A stretch of 50,073 nucleotides of DNA, taken from positions 1-50,073 of the forward strand of contig NZ_SSNA01000032.1 of the NCBI RefSeq assembly GCF_004799445.1. The letters are read 5' to 3'. The position numbers and the translations under genes were made by a program. The notes under the pieces are model-generated. The model ran no database searches and had not been told where the DNA came from. It was given only the letters and a program-made list of their open reading frames with translations. Position 1 is the stretch's first letter, and every line of letters begins with the position of its first letter. Shown here piece after piece: positions 9,240 to 17,947 of this stretch. This DNA is from Bradyrhizobium sp. (GTDB taxonomy: Bacteria; Pseudomonadota; Alphaproteobacteria; Rhizobiales; Xanthobacteraceae).

Positions 9240-11033
9240 TCAGAAGGCTTCAGCCGCCAATTCCATGATGGTCGCGCTTCCGGTCTGGATGCGCGCAAGA
9301 TGCACTGACGTTTCCGGCAGCATCCGTTCCATGAAGAAGCGGCCGGTCACCAGCTTGGTCGACAGATAGGGCGTCGCGCCGCTGCCTGCAATCTTGTCGT
9401 GTGCGACTTTCGCCATCCGCGCCCACATATAGGCGAAGGTGACGAGGCCGAACAGCTGCATGTAATCGGTGGCGGCGGCGCCGGCATTGTCCGGCTTCAT
9501 CATCGCATTCTGCATCAGCCAGGTGGTGGCCTGCTGCAGATGACCGAGCGCCGTGCTCAGCGGGGCGACAAACGGCTTCATCGCCTCCTCCGCGCCATGA
9601 TCCTTAGCGAAAGCGGCGACCTCGCCAAAGAAGGACATCACGGCGCGGCCGCCGTCGCGCGGCAGTTTGCGTCCGACGAGATCGAGTGCCTGAATGCCGT
9701 TGGCGCCTTCATAGATCATGGCGATGCGCGCATCGCGCACGAACTGCTCCATGCCGTTCTCGGCAATATAGCCGTGACCGCCATACATCTGCTGCGCCAG
9801 CACCGCGTTGGAAAATCCCACATCGGTCAGAACGCCCTTCAGGACCGGCGTCATCAGCCCCATGTGATCGTCGGCCTCCTGCCGATCCTTGGGATCGCTG
9901 GAGCGGTGGGCGACGTCGCTCTTCAGCGCGGTCCACACCACCATCGCACGCGCCGCCTCGTTGAAGGCGCGAATCGTGAGCAGCGTGCGGCGCACGTCGG
10001 GATGCACGATGATCGGATCGGCCGGCTTGTCCGGCGCCTTAGGCCCGGAGAGCGAGCGGCCCTGCAGACGGTCGCGGGCATAGGCCGCGGCGTTCTGATA
10101 GGCGACCTCGGACTGCGCCAGCCCCTGTACCGCCACTCCCAACCGCGCCTCGTTCATCATCACGAACATGCCCTGCATGCCCTTGTTTTCCTCCCCGATC
10201 AGCCAGCCGGTGGCGCCGTCGTAATTCATCACGCAGGTCGAATTACCGTGAATGCCCATTTTGTGTTCGATCGAACCGCAGGTGACGCCGTTGCGCGCGC
10301 CGAGCGATCCGTCGGCGTTGACCAGGATCTTGGGTACCACGAACAGCGAAACGCCCTTGATGCCGCTGGGCGCGCCCTCGATCCGCGCCAGAACCAGATG
10401 GATGATGTTTCCGGCAAGGTCGTGCTCGCCGGCGGAGATGAAGATCTTGGTCCCGGTAATCTTGTAGCTGCCGTCGGCCTGCTTGACCGCCTTTGTGCGC
10501 AACAGACCGAGGTCGGTGCCGCATTGCGGCTCGGTGAGATTCATGGTGCCGGTCCATTCACCGGCCACCATCTTCGGCACGAACATCTGCTTCTGCTCGG
10601 GCTTGCCGTGCACGATCAGCGCCGCGGTCGCGCCCATGGTCAGGCCGCCATACATCGAGAACGCCATATTCGCCGAACACTGAAATTCGTTGACGGCCTG
10701 GCTCAGCGAGACCGGCAATCCCTGCCCGCCATACTCCGTCGGCGCCGAAAGGCCGAGCCAGCCGCCCTCGGCGACCTGCTTGTATGCTTCCTTGAATCCC
10801 TTCGGCGTGGTCACGCTGCCGTCATCATGGCGGACACAGCCTTCCAGGTCGCCAACGCGGTTGAGCGGCTGCAGCACTTCTTCGCTGAGTTTGGCGGCTT
10901 CCGACAATACCGCCTCCCGCACGTCGGCGGAGGCGTCGCTGAATCCGGGAAGATTGTCGTAGCGGTCGATCTGAAACACGTCGTTGAGCAGGAAATTGAC
11001 GTCTTCCAGGGGGGCTTTGTAGATCGGCATCAT
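9240..11033 (-). CDS. Acyl-CoA dehydrogenase with extended C-terminal domain (DmdC-like)
   Basis: This is a 597-residue FAD enzyme for the first step of beta-oxidation. It has an N-terminal extension with YKAPLEDVNFLLNDVFQ, the FAD-binding middle strand region MNLTEPQCGTDLG and TGTKIFISAGEHD, and the catalytic-Glu block AMIYEGANGIQALDLVGRKL. A C-terminal domain of about 120 residues follows, as in the 'acetyl-CoA dehydrogenase-like C-terminal' group. Members are annotated either as long-chain acyl-CoA dehydrogenases or as 3-methylmercaptopropionyl-CoA dehydrogenases (DmdC). With thiolase and FadJ genes directly downstream, general fatty acid oxidation is more likely. Two adjacent ATGs begin the gene behind GGGAG. 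Confidence 0.93.
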   Translation of the reverse strand: MMPIYKAPLEDVNFLLNDVFQIDRYDNLPGFSDASADVREAVLSEAAKLSEEVLQPLNRVGDLEGCVRHDDGSVTTPKGFKEAYKQVAEGGWLGLSAPTEYGGQGLPVSLSQAVNEFQCSANMAFSMYGGLTMGATAALIVHGKPEQKQMFVPKMVAGEWTGTMNLTEPQCGTDLGLLRTKAVKQADGSYKITGTKIFISAGEHDLAGNIIHLVLARIEGAPSGIKGVSLFVVPKILVNADGSLGARNGVTCGSIEHKMGIHGNSTCVMNYDGATGWLIGEENKGMQGMFVMMNEARLGVAVQGLAQSEVAYQNAAAYARDRLQGRSLSGPKAPDKPADPIIVHPDVRRTLLTIRAFNEAARAMVVWTALKSDVAHRSSDPKDRQEADDHMGLMTPVLKGVLTDVGFSNAVLAQQMYGGHGYIAENGMEQFVRDARIAMIYEGANGIQALDLVGRKLPRDGGRAVMSFFGEVAAFAKDHGAEEAMKPFVAPLSTALGHLQQATTWLMQNAMMKPDNAGAAATDYMQLFGLVTFAYMWARMAKVAHDKIAGSGATPYLSTKLVTGRFFMERMLPETSVHLARIQTGSATIMELAAEAF

Positions 11034-11157
11034 GTTCTCCCGGCAGGGACAGGCTGAAATTGGCGGAGGCGTTGAAGCGAGACTTTGCGGTGTTCCGGAA
11101 AATCGACCTTATCCGGTTCGACAGGTTGTGGGGAATGAGCAAGGCAGCAAATATGCC

Positions 11158-11544
11158 TCAGGGCTTTGCCAGTTGCTCCCCCATCAAACGATGCAGCAGA
11201 TTGATCGCCTTGAGCGGGCGCACCATGACCTTGAAACGCGCGATCCGGTCATCCTCGCTGAAAGTGATGATATCGACGCCGTTGAGCTTGATCCCCTCGA
11301 TCTCGTTTTCGAATTCGAGGACCGCGCCGTTGGCGCTGCGCCATTCGCCGATGTATCGGAAGCCCGGGCCGCCCAGCACCTTTTCCGCGCTCGACAGATA
11401 TTTGAACGTGATGTCGCGCCCGCGTTGCGGCGTGTGAACGACGGGGCTCTCGAACACCGCATCGGGGTGGAGCAGATCCCATAGCGCCGCGTGATCATGG
11501 GACTTCATGTAGTCGTACCACTTGTCGAGGGCGGTCATGGGCAT
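11158..11544 (-). CDS. NTF2-like / SnoaL-like fold protein
   Basis: A 128-residue protein with the cone-shaped NTF2 fold pattern: MTALDKWYDYMKSHDHAALWDLLHPDAVFESP at the start, then alternating strands ending FKVMVRPLKAINLLHRLMGEQL. The fold hosts isomerases, dehydratases and plain binding proteins, so the substrate cannot be named. The start is placed at the ATG at 11544 because GGAGACC lies just upstream. It is first on the minus strand before the acyl-CoA dehydrogenase (gap 124 bases) and divergent from a padR gene. It may therefore be co-regulated with fatty acid oxidation. Confidence 0.8.
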   Translation of the reverse strand: MPMTALDKWYDYMKSHDHAALWDLLHPDAVFESPVVHTPQRGRDITFKYLSSAEKVLGGPGFRYIGEWRSANGAVLEFENEIEGIKLNGVDIITFSEDDRIARFKVMVRPLKAINLLHRLMGEQLAKP

Positions 11545-11603
11545 GAGGTCTCCGGTCCGGGCGATGGCGAAGTCGGGCCCTGACAAGCGCGCCATTTCCG
11601 ATT

Positions 11604-11635
11604 ATGCGCATTGACGCATATGCAACTTTATGCAT
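11604..11635. promoter_or_regulatory. Two abutting dyads, candidate PadR operators
   Basis: ATGCG-N6-CGCAT (11604-11619) is immediately followed by ATGCA-N6-TGCAT (11620-11635). Both are 5-6-5 dyads of 16 bases with no gap. They sit between the divergent NTF2-like and padR genes. PadR proteins bind short AT-rich dyads of this kind. Binding here is inferred. Confidence 0.7.
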
Positions 11636-11675
11636 AAAGTCAATAACAGTTCGAAAGCGACGGAGGGCTGGCGAC

Positions 11676-12266
11676 TTGGCGCTTGGCGACGCAATCCTTG
11701 CATGCCTCACGGAACGTCCGATGACGGGCTATGAGCTCGCCAAGACGTTCGATGCGTCGATCGGGTTTTTCTGGAAAGCCGACCATCAGCAGATCTATCG
11801 CGAGCTGACGCGGCTTCGCGACCGCGGCCACATCCAGGGCCGCGAAGTCGTGCAGTCCGGCAAGCCCAACAAGCTGGTCTACACCCTCACACAAGAGGGC
11901 CGGGCCGCATTGAGGCACTGGGCCGCCCGGCCGAGCGTCCCGGCGTCGATCAAGGACGATCTGCTGGTGCGGCTCTATGCGCTCGACAGCGTCGACATCG
12001 AACCTTTGCGCACCGATCTGATGGCGCGGCTGGAACACCACCGCGACCGTTGTTCCCGCTACGAACGCATTCTCAACAAGCGCTTCCCGCAGGGCATCGC
12101 TTCGCCGGCGGACCTGGGCAAGCTCCTGAGCCTTCGCCTCGGCGTGCGTCACGAGCAGGCCGTGGTGGAGTGGTGCGAAGAGGCGCTCGAGGCGTTGTCG
12201 GCTCTGTCGATCGGCGCTGATCAGACCAATGTGGTTTCGATCCGGGACGCCGAATCCAGCGGTTAG
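11676..12266 (+). CDS. PadR-family transcriptional regulator
   Basis: This is a 196-residue PadR regulator. The winged-helix domain starts LALGDAILACLTERPMTGYELAKTF, with the recognition region FWKADHQQIYRELTRLRDRGHI and the wing KPNKLVYTLTQEGRAALRHW. The C-terminal helical domain (about 100-180) is the dimerisation/ligand region found in the longer PadR subgroup. I choose the TTG at 11676 because GGAGGG lies eight bases upstream and the family normally begins at this point. ATG-type starts further upstream would translate the operators. It is divergent from the NTF2-like gene and probably controls it, and perhaps the beta-oxidation operon. Confidence 0.85.
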   Translation: MALGDAILACLTERPMTGYELAKTFDASIGFFWKADHQQIYRELTRLRDRGHIQGREVVQSGKPNKLVYTLTQEGRAALRHWAARPSVPASIKDDLLVRLYALDSVDIEPLRTDLMARLEHHRDRCSRYERILNKRFPQGIASPADLGKLLSLRLGVRHEQAVVEWCEEALEALSALSIGADQTNVVSIRDAESSG

Positions 12267-12364
12267 GCGGTCGGCCGGTCGCAGTCGCGGCGCCGCTGTT
12301 CGCGCGGCCCTCGGAGAAGCGCAGGGATTTTGCTCCCGAGGCGAACTTTAAGGCAGCCCGGCGC

Positions 12365-12386
12365 GATTCCTTAACCGGTTATTTAC
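12365..12386 (+). promoter_or_regulatory. CtrA-like site next to a GANTC methylation site, upstream of the podJ-like gene
   Basis: TTAA-N7-TTTAC (12371-12386) differs by one base from the CtrA consensus TTAA-N7-TTAAC. A GANTC (GATTC, 12365-12369), the CcrM methylation site, lies directly upstream, and another GATTC is at 12491-12495. In Caulobacter, podJ transcription is cell-cycle controlled, so the combination is plausible. It is a pattern match only. Confidence 0.5.
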
Positions 12387-12511
12387 CGTAACGCGAAAAA
12401 GTCAGGATCAGAGGCAGACGACCTGCGCGGATTTCGATTGTCTCCTAATCGGGGACGCGCGGGGAGGCTGAAGGCGCAGATAGCGCGCCGGATTCGGAAC
12501 CGGACGAGAGC

Positions 12512-15500
12512 ATGAATTCGCGCGTATCGTGGAGTAATGAAGGCATCGATCCGTCCGTCCGGGAGAGGGCCGAGGCCGCCGCGCGCCGGGCCGGCATGTC
12601 GCTGAGCGACTGGCTCAATTCCAACCTCGGCGATACCGCCGCTCCCAGCTTTCGTCCGTCCTATGACCAGCGCCCGGCGATGCCCAGCCCGGAGAACCGC
12701 GAGGTCGCGGACATTCACCAGCGGCTGGATTCGATCGCCCGGCAGATCGAGCAGATTTCTCAACCCCGACCGCGTAGCGATCCGCCGCGCGGTGAAACTC
12801 CCCGCGGTGAGCCAGCCGTCGCGCGGCAGTTGAACGATGCCATCGCCCGCCTCGACGCAAGGCTCTCGCAGATCTCAAACCCTGCCCCGGCGCGCCAGGC
12901 CCAGATCCAGGACAAGCAGCGCCAGACCGACATGGTCGAGCGCGCGGCAGCCCAGGTCTATCGTCCCTCACCTCCGCTCAGCCCGGCCTCGCTCGATTTT
13001 GCGATCGCGGAAATCGCGGCGCGCCAGAACGAACTCGATAACGCCGCGCCCCGGCAGATGCCGCCGCGCAGCGCGCCGCCGCCGGCGCCGGCGTACGCTC
13101 CACCGGCAGCGCCGGCGGGCCCGGATTTTTCGTCGCTGGAGCGCCATCTGGTCAAGATCACGAGCCAGATCGAGGCATTGCAACGTCCTGATCACATCGA
13201 GCAATCGATCACCGCTTTCCGCAGCGAACTTGCCGAAATCCGTCACGCCATTACCGAAGCGATGCCGCGCCGGGCCATCGAATCGATCGAGAACGAGATT
13301 CGCTCGCTGTCGCGCCGCATCGACGACACCCGCCAGAGCGGCACCGACGGCCAGGCGCTGGCCGGCATCGAACGCGCGCTGGGCGAAATCCGCGAAGCAT
13401 TGCGCTCGCTGACCCCCGCCGAACAATTGACCGGCTATGACGAGGCGATCCGCAACCTCGGCGCCAAGCTCGACCTGATTTTGCGCGCCAACAACGACCC
13501 ATCGACGGTCCACCAGCTCGAAGGCGCCATCGCTGCACTCCGCGCCATCGTCTCCAATGTCGCATCCAACGATGCTTTGGCACGGCTCAGCGATGACGTG
13601 CAGCTATTGTCATCCAAGGTCGATCAGCTTGCACGCTCCGATGGCCATGCTGATTCATTCGCGCTGCTCGAACAGCGTATCGCCGCATTGACTTCGTCGC
13701 TGGAGACCCGCGAGCCGCGGCCGGCGATCCCCGAAAACTCCGAGCATATCGAGAACGCGCTGCGGGCATTGTCCGATCGCCTCGATCGCATGCCGGTCGG
13801 CAACGACAACGCGTCCGCATTCGCTCATCTCGAACAGCGCGTATCCTATTTGCTCGAACGGCTGGAGGCCTCCACCGATCCCCGCGCCGGCAATCTCGGG
13901 CCGGTCGAGGAAGGGCTGCAGGATATTCTGCGCCACCTCGAACGCCAGCATGCAAGCATCGCGGCCTTCGCCGAGAGCAGCCGGAACGCGCCCGTCGCCG
14001 CGGACAGCGGGCTTGCCGACATCGTCAAGCGCGAATTGTCCGACATCCGTTTCAGCCAGGCTGAAACCGACCGCCATACCCAGGACTCGCTCGAAGCCGT
14101 TCACAACACGCTTGGCCATGTGGTCGATCGGCTGGCCATGATCGAAGGCGATCTGCGCGCGGTTCGCGTGCAGCCGGCCACACCGGAGCCGGAAGCGCCG
14201 CCGGCTCCTTCCTATGCCGCGCCAGCGATACCTACATTTGACGCGCCGCCAGCCCCGCCGGCTGAGCCCCCACGGGCCGCGATGGCGCTGCAACTCAAAC
14301 CTGAACTGCCGAATCCCGCCGCAGCAGAGGAGCAGTTCGCCGCGGCTCCCCGCGAATTCCATTCCACGTCAGCGCCGATGCCGCCCGCCGCCGTTGCGAC
14401 GCCAAGGGCGATCAGCGAAATTCTGGAACCGCATGCGGCGCAACCGCGCGTGGCGATCGAGCCGGGCCTGCCGCCCGATCACCCGCTCGAGCCGGGAACA
14501 CGGCCGGCGGGGCGATCCGCCTCGCCGTCGGAGCGCATCGCCGCTTCCGAGAGTGCCATCAGCGAAATTCCAGGGGCTGCAAAAGAGCCCATCAGCACCT
14601 CAAGCTTCATCGCCGCCGCGCGCCGCGCGGCCCAGGCCGCCGCTGCCGCACCGCCGCCCGATAAGGCTGGCCGCGGCCCGCTGAAGGCTGCTGCCGGTGG
14701 CAAGGGCAAGGAAACCTCGACCGTCACCTCCAAGATCCGCTCGTTGCTGGTGGGCGCAAGCGTGGTCGTGATTGTGCTTGGCACCTTCAAAATGGCGATG
14801 ACGCTGCTCGACGGCGGCAGCGCGCCGCAACTGCCCGCGATGGAGAATTCGAGCGAGTCACAATCTTTGGCCCCTCCGCCCGCCGAAGACGGTGCCAAAC
14901 CGGCGATGCCGGCTCCCGCAGGGCCTTCGATGACCTCGCCGACGCCGATCGGACGGCAATCGCTCAACAACTCCGCACCGAACGCCGCTGATGGCGCCGC
15001 CTCGGTTGCGATCCCGCAGCCCATGGTCGGGCGCTCCGTTTCATCCGCGAACGACGTTACCGGCACGATTCCGGCGATGCAGGCACCGTCAGGTAATGGC
15101 CGACTCGCCTTGATACCGATTCCGCCGACCGAGAGCCTGCCCGACGGGATCGGCGGACCGGTGCTGCGCGCCGCCGCCCTTAAAGGCGATCCGACCGCGG
15201 CGTACGAGATCGGCGTTCGCTTCGCCGAAGGCAAAGGCGTTGCTGCGAATTTCGACGAAGCCGCGAAATGGTATGATCGCGCGGCCCAAGCCGGCGTGGT
15301 GCCGGCGATCTTCAGGCTGGGAACCCTCTACGAAAAGGGCCTGAGCGTGAAAAAGGACGTCGACATCGCGCGGCGCTACTACATGCAGGCTGCCGAGCGC
15401 GGCAACGCCAAGGCGATGCATAATCTCGCCGTGCTCGACGCCGACGGCGGCGGCAAGGGCGCCAGCTACAAGAGCGCGGCACAATGGTTCCGCAAGGCCG

Positions 15501-15847
15501 CCGATCGCGGCGTCGCCGACAGCCAGTTCAATCTCGGCATCCTCTACGCCCGCGGCATCGGCGTCGAACAGAACCTCGCCGAATCCTTCAAGTGGTTCAG
15601 CCTGGCCGCGGCCCAGGGCGACGCAGATGCGGGCCACAAACGCGACGATATCGCCAAGCGGCTCGATGCCCAGTCGCTGGCTGCGGCAAAACTCGCGATC
15701 CAGACCTTCACGCCGGAGCCCCAGCCCGACGACGCCATCAATGTGGCAAGCCCCGCGGGCGGATGGGATTCGGCACCGGCGCAGGCAAATACCGCAAAAC
15801 CGGCCGCCAAGCCGGTTTCGACCAAGCGCACCGCCGCCGCGCATTGA
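12512..15847 (+). CDS. PodJ-like polar localisation protein with Sel1 repeats
   Basis: A 1111-residue protein with four zones. It opens with a conserved N-terminal segment (MNSRVSWSNEGIDPSVRERA ... MSLSDWLNSNL). A long, charged, heptad-rich coiled-coil region (about 60-560) is followed by a Pro/Ala-rich linker (about 560-730). A single membrane helix lies at about 741-763 (SLLVGASVVVIVLGTFKMAM). The periplasmic part ends in at least four Sel1-like repeats (AAYEIGVRFAEGKGVAANFDEAAKWYDRAA and following, about 890-1045). This is the architecture of Caulobacter PodJ, a polar organiser for pilus, holdfast and division factors, though the periplasmic domain here ends soon after the Sel1 array. It likely sets polarity for budding growth. 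The gene stands alone behind CtrA/GANTC-like sequences. Confidence 0.82.
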   Translation: MNSRVSWSNEGIDPSVRERAEAAARRAGMSLSDWLNSNLGDTAAPSFRPSYDQRPAMPSPENREVADIHQRLDSIARQIEQISQPRPRSDPPRGETPRGEPAVARQLNDAIARLDARLSQISNPAPARQAQIQDKQRQTDMVERAAAQVYRPSPPLSPASLDFAIAEIAARQNELDNAAPRQMPPRSAPPPAPAYAPPAAPAGPDFSSLERHLVKITSQIEALQRPDHIEQSITAFRSELAEIRHAITEAMPRRAIESIENEIRSLSRRIDDTRQSGTDGQALAGIERALGEIREALRSLTPAEQLTGYDEAIRNLGAKLDLILRANNDPSTVHQLEGAIAALRAIVSNVASNDALARLSDDVQLLSSKVDQLARSDGHADSFALLEQRIAALTSSLETREPRPAIPENSEHIENALRALSDRLDRMPVGNDNASAFAHLEQRVSYLLERLEASTDPRAGNLGPVEEGLQDILRHLERQHASIAAFAESSRNAPVAADSGLADIVKRELSDIRFSQAETDRHTQDSLEAVHNTLGHVVDRLAMIEGDLRAVRVQPATPEPEAPPAPSYAAPAIPTFDAPPAPPAEPPRAAMALQLKPELPNPAAAEEQFAAAPREFHSTSAPMPPAAVATPRAISEILEPHAAQPRVAIEPGLPPDHPLEPGTRPAGRSASPSERIAASESAISEIPGAAKEPISTSSFIAAARRAAQAAAAAPPPDKAGRGPLKAAAGGKGKETSTVTSKIRSLLVGASVVVIVLGTFKMAMTLLDGGSAPQLPAMENSSESQSLAPPPAEDGAKPAMPAPAGPSMTSPTPIGRQSLNNSAPNAADGAASVAIPQPMVGRSVSSANDVTGTIPAMQAPSGNGRLALIPIPPTESLPDGIGGPVLRAAALKGDPTAAYEIGVRFAEGKGVAANFDEAAKWYDRAAQAGVVPAIFRLGTLYEKGLSVKKDVDIARRYYMQAAERGNAKAMHNLAVLDADGGGKGASYKSAAQWFRKAADRGVADSQFNLGILYARGIGVEQNLAESFKWFSLAAAQGDADAGHKRDDIAKRLDAQSLAAAKLAIQTFTPEPQPDDAINVASPAGGWDSAPAQANTAKPAAKPVSTKRTAAAH

Positions 15848-15877
15848 TCCCTTAGGGCGTTTTCGAGCGAAAGCCGG

Positions 15878-15896
15878 CCCCGCACTTGATGCGGGG
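15878..15896. repeat. Hairpin in an interspersed repeat after the podJ-like gene
   Basis: CCCCGCA-CTTGA-TGCGGGG is a perfect 7-bp stem. It sits inside a sequence (AGGGCGTTTTCGAGCGAA ... GTGGATACCGG) that looks like a common Rhizobiales interspersed repeat. It has no T-tract, so it is not a classical terminator, though it might help stop transcription 30 bases after the stop codon. Confidence 0.55.
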
Positions 15897-16008
15897 TGGA
15901 TACCGGCCTGGCGTGGCCGGCATGTACCTCCGCGGTGAAGGCGTATAAACAAGAACAGCAGCGCATGGGCGGCTCTCACGTCCAGGAGATACTTCCAAGA
16001 GGATCGCA

Positions 16009-16815
16009 TTGCCGGTCGATGGTCGTCAGGACGATGGAAGTCATTTCCGCAAGTCGCCGACGGGACCTTGGGTGGCGCCGCCGCGCGCGCCAACCAGCCC
16101 GCCTTCAGCGTCGCCACATGATGTCGCCAGCCGCCGGCGGCGGCCAGTTTGGTCGGTCGTCGTCTTTATTCTCCTGATTTCCAGCCTGGGCATCCGCGCC
16201 TACAGGGACCTTTCGCGGCCCGAGGCGTGGGCCTATTGGAAGGAATCCTACTTCGCGCCGACCATGACTTCGTCGTCGATCGCGAAGACCGACCTTCACG
16301 GCTTCGCCCGCGGCCGGCCTGTATTGGCGATCCGCGGGACTATCGGCGCTGCTACCGCGGGCTGGCTGCGCGAGAGGCTCGACGAAGCCCATCTGGTCGC
16401 GGGCGACGCGGTATTGCTGTCCTCTCCGGGCGGCAACCTGGATCAGGCCATCATCATGGGTGAGATCATTCGATCGCGCGGGCTGGCAACCGCGGTTGGC
16501 GTCGCCGATAGTTCGGGCCAGATCAGGCGATCGTACTGCGCCAGCGCCTGCGTGCTCGTCTATGCCGGTGGCAAGCCGCGCTACGGCATCGATGGCTCGG
16601 TGCTGGGGGTCCACCGATTTGTGGCACCCGCGCCCGGCCGCGACCCCGTCGCCGAAACCCAGCGGACCGCGGGGACGGTCTTGAGCTTTATGACAAAGAT
16701 GGGCGTGTCGTCCTCCGTCGTGGAAGCCATGTCCGAGACCAGGGATGTCCGCTGGCTCGGCCCGAAGGAAGCCTCAGCGATGAACCTTGTCACCGATCCC
16801 GTGGTCAGACCCTGA
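16009..16815 (+). CDS. Membrane-anchored ClpP/crotonase-fold protein (COG3904-like)
   Basis: A 268-residue protein with one N-terminal membrane helix (about 46-64, VWSVVVFILLISSLGI) and a periplasmic ClpP-like domain. The domain shows GTIGAATAGWLRERLDEA, the SSPGGNLDQAIIMGEII loop (138-154) and YCASACVLVYAGGKPRYG. In ClpP-fold proteases the nucleophilic Ser and oxyanion Gly sit in comparable places, so Ser179 is the candidate nucleophile. His or Asp partners cannot be assigned by eye. Many members are uncharacterised. The TTG start at 16009 is chosen for the upstream AAGAGGA. It appears monocistronic. Confidence 0.75.
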   Translation: MPVDGRQDDGSHFRKSPTGPWVAPPRAPTSPPSASPHDVASRRRRPVWSVVVFILLISSLGIRAYRDLSRPEAWAYWKESYFAPTMTSSSIAKTDLHGFARGRPVLAIRGTIGAATAGWLRERLDEAHLVAGDAVLLSSPGGNLDQAIIMGEIIRSRGLATAVGVADSSGQIRRSYCASACVLVYAGGKPRYGIDGSVLGVHRFVAPAPGRDPVAETQRTAGTVLSFMTKMGVSSSVVEAMSETRDVRWLGPKEASAMNLVTDPVVRP

Positions 16816-17020
16816 CCCCATCCGTTGTTAATCTGAATCATTCACCACGTCGGAAAGTGCCTGACGGAAAGCGGGAAAAAAGCGGCCGCCGGCAGATTCT
16901 TTAGTCCCTCCGATAGGCGATTTCGGCTATGCAGGGGCGCGGCATTTGATCCGCGCTCCCAAAGAAACCATGCCATGAGCGGTTTCGGCCAGCCTCAGGG
17001 CCCATTCCGAAGCAACGCGC

Positions 17021-17947
17021 GTGCAGCTTTATCTTCCGATCGCCGACATTCCGGTCAATATTTTCCTCATCCTCGCGATGGGCGCGGCGGTCGGCTTCGT
17101 GTCGGGCATGTTCGGCATCGGCGGCGGCTTTCTGATGACGCCGCTATTGATCTTCATCGGCATCGCGCCCGCGGTCGCGGTCGCTTCCGTCGCCAGCCAC
17201 ATCGCGGCCTCGTCGTTTTCCGGCGCGATAGCCTATTGGCGCCGCCGCGCGATCGATCCGGCGCTGGCGCTGGTGCTGCTCAGCGGCGGGGTCGTCGGCA
17301 CCGCGCTGGGCGTCTGGACCTTTACGCTGCTGCGCTCGCTCGGCCAGCTCGACCTCATGATCGCGCTGTCCTATGTCGTGCTGCTCACCACAGTGGGCGG
17401 ATTGATGTTCTGGGAAGGGCTGCGGTCTATCCTGCGGGTACGGCGCGGCGTCATCGTTCCGATGCGCCGCTCGGGCAGCCACGGCTGGATCCACGGCCTG
17501 CCGCTGAAGATGCGCTTCAAGCGCTCCAAGATCTATTTGTCGGTGATCCCGGTTGTCGCCGTCGGCCTGGTCATCGGCTTTATCGGCGCGGTCATGGGCA
17601 TCGGCGGCGGCTTTATCCTGATCCCGATCATGATCTATCTGCTGCGGGTGCCGACCTCGACCGTGATCGGCACCTCCATGGTGCTGACGCTGGTCACCAT
17701 GGTATTCGCCACCATGCTGCACGCGGTCACCAACCATCTGGTCGACGCGGTGCTGGCACTGATCCTGATGATCGGCGGCGTGACCGGCGCACAGTTCGGT
17801 GCGCGCGCCGGTCAGAAAATCCGCGGCGAACATCTGCGGCTGCTGCTCGGGCTTTTGATTCTCGCGGTAGGAATCCGCTTCGCGGTCGAAATGGTGATCC
17901 GTCCCGACGATCTCTTCACCATCCGGGAAACCGGGGGCGCCGGATGA
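17021..17947 (+). CDS. TauE/SafE (TSUP) family membrane exporter
   Basis: This is a 308-residue inner-membrane protein with about eight membrane helices in two pseudo-repeats. Each repeat opens with the family signature: GFVSGMFGIGGGFLMTPLL (about 25-43) and GFIGAVMGIGGGFILIPIM (about 187-205). Members export sulfite, sulfoacetate or other organosulfur anions, but the substrate is not readable here. The GTG start at 17021 gives MQLYLPIADIPV. The stop overlaps the ATG of the next gene (ATGA), indicating translational coupling. A frame overlapping on the same strand is open through this gene but is not protein-like. Confidence 0.92.
   Translation: MQLYLPIADIPVNIFLILAMGAAVGFVSGMFGIGGGFLMTPLLIFIGIAPAVAVASVASHIAASSFSGAIAYWRRRAIDPALALVLLSGGVVGTALGVWTFTLLRSLGQLDLMIALSYVVLLTTVGGLMFWEGLRSILRVRRGVIVPMRRSGSHGWIHGLPLKMRFKRSKIYLSVIPVVAVGLVIGFIGAVMGIGGGFILIPIMIYLLRVPTSTVIGTSMVLTLVTMVFATMLHAVTNHLVDAVLALILMIGGVTGAQFGARAGQKIRGEHLRLLLGLLILAVGIRFAVEMVIRPDDLFTIRETGGAG

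Noticed and set aside
16975..17943. Open plus-strand frame fused to the TIGR02186-type gene
   Set aside because: The upstream half overlaps the TauE-family gene in another frame and is not protein-like. The real gene starts at the ATG overlapping the exporter stop.
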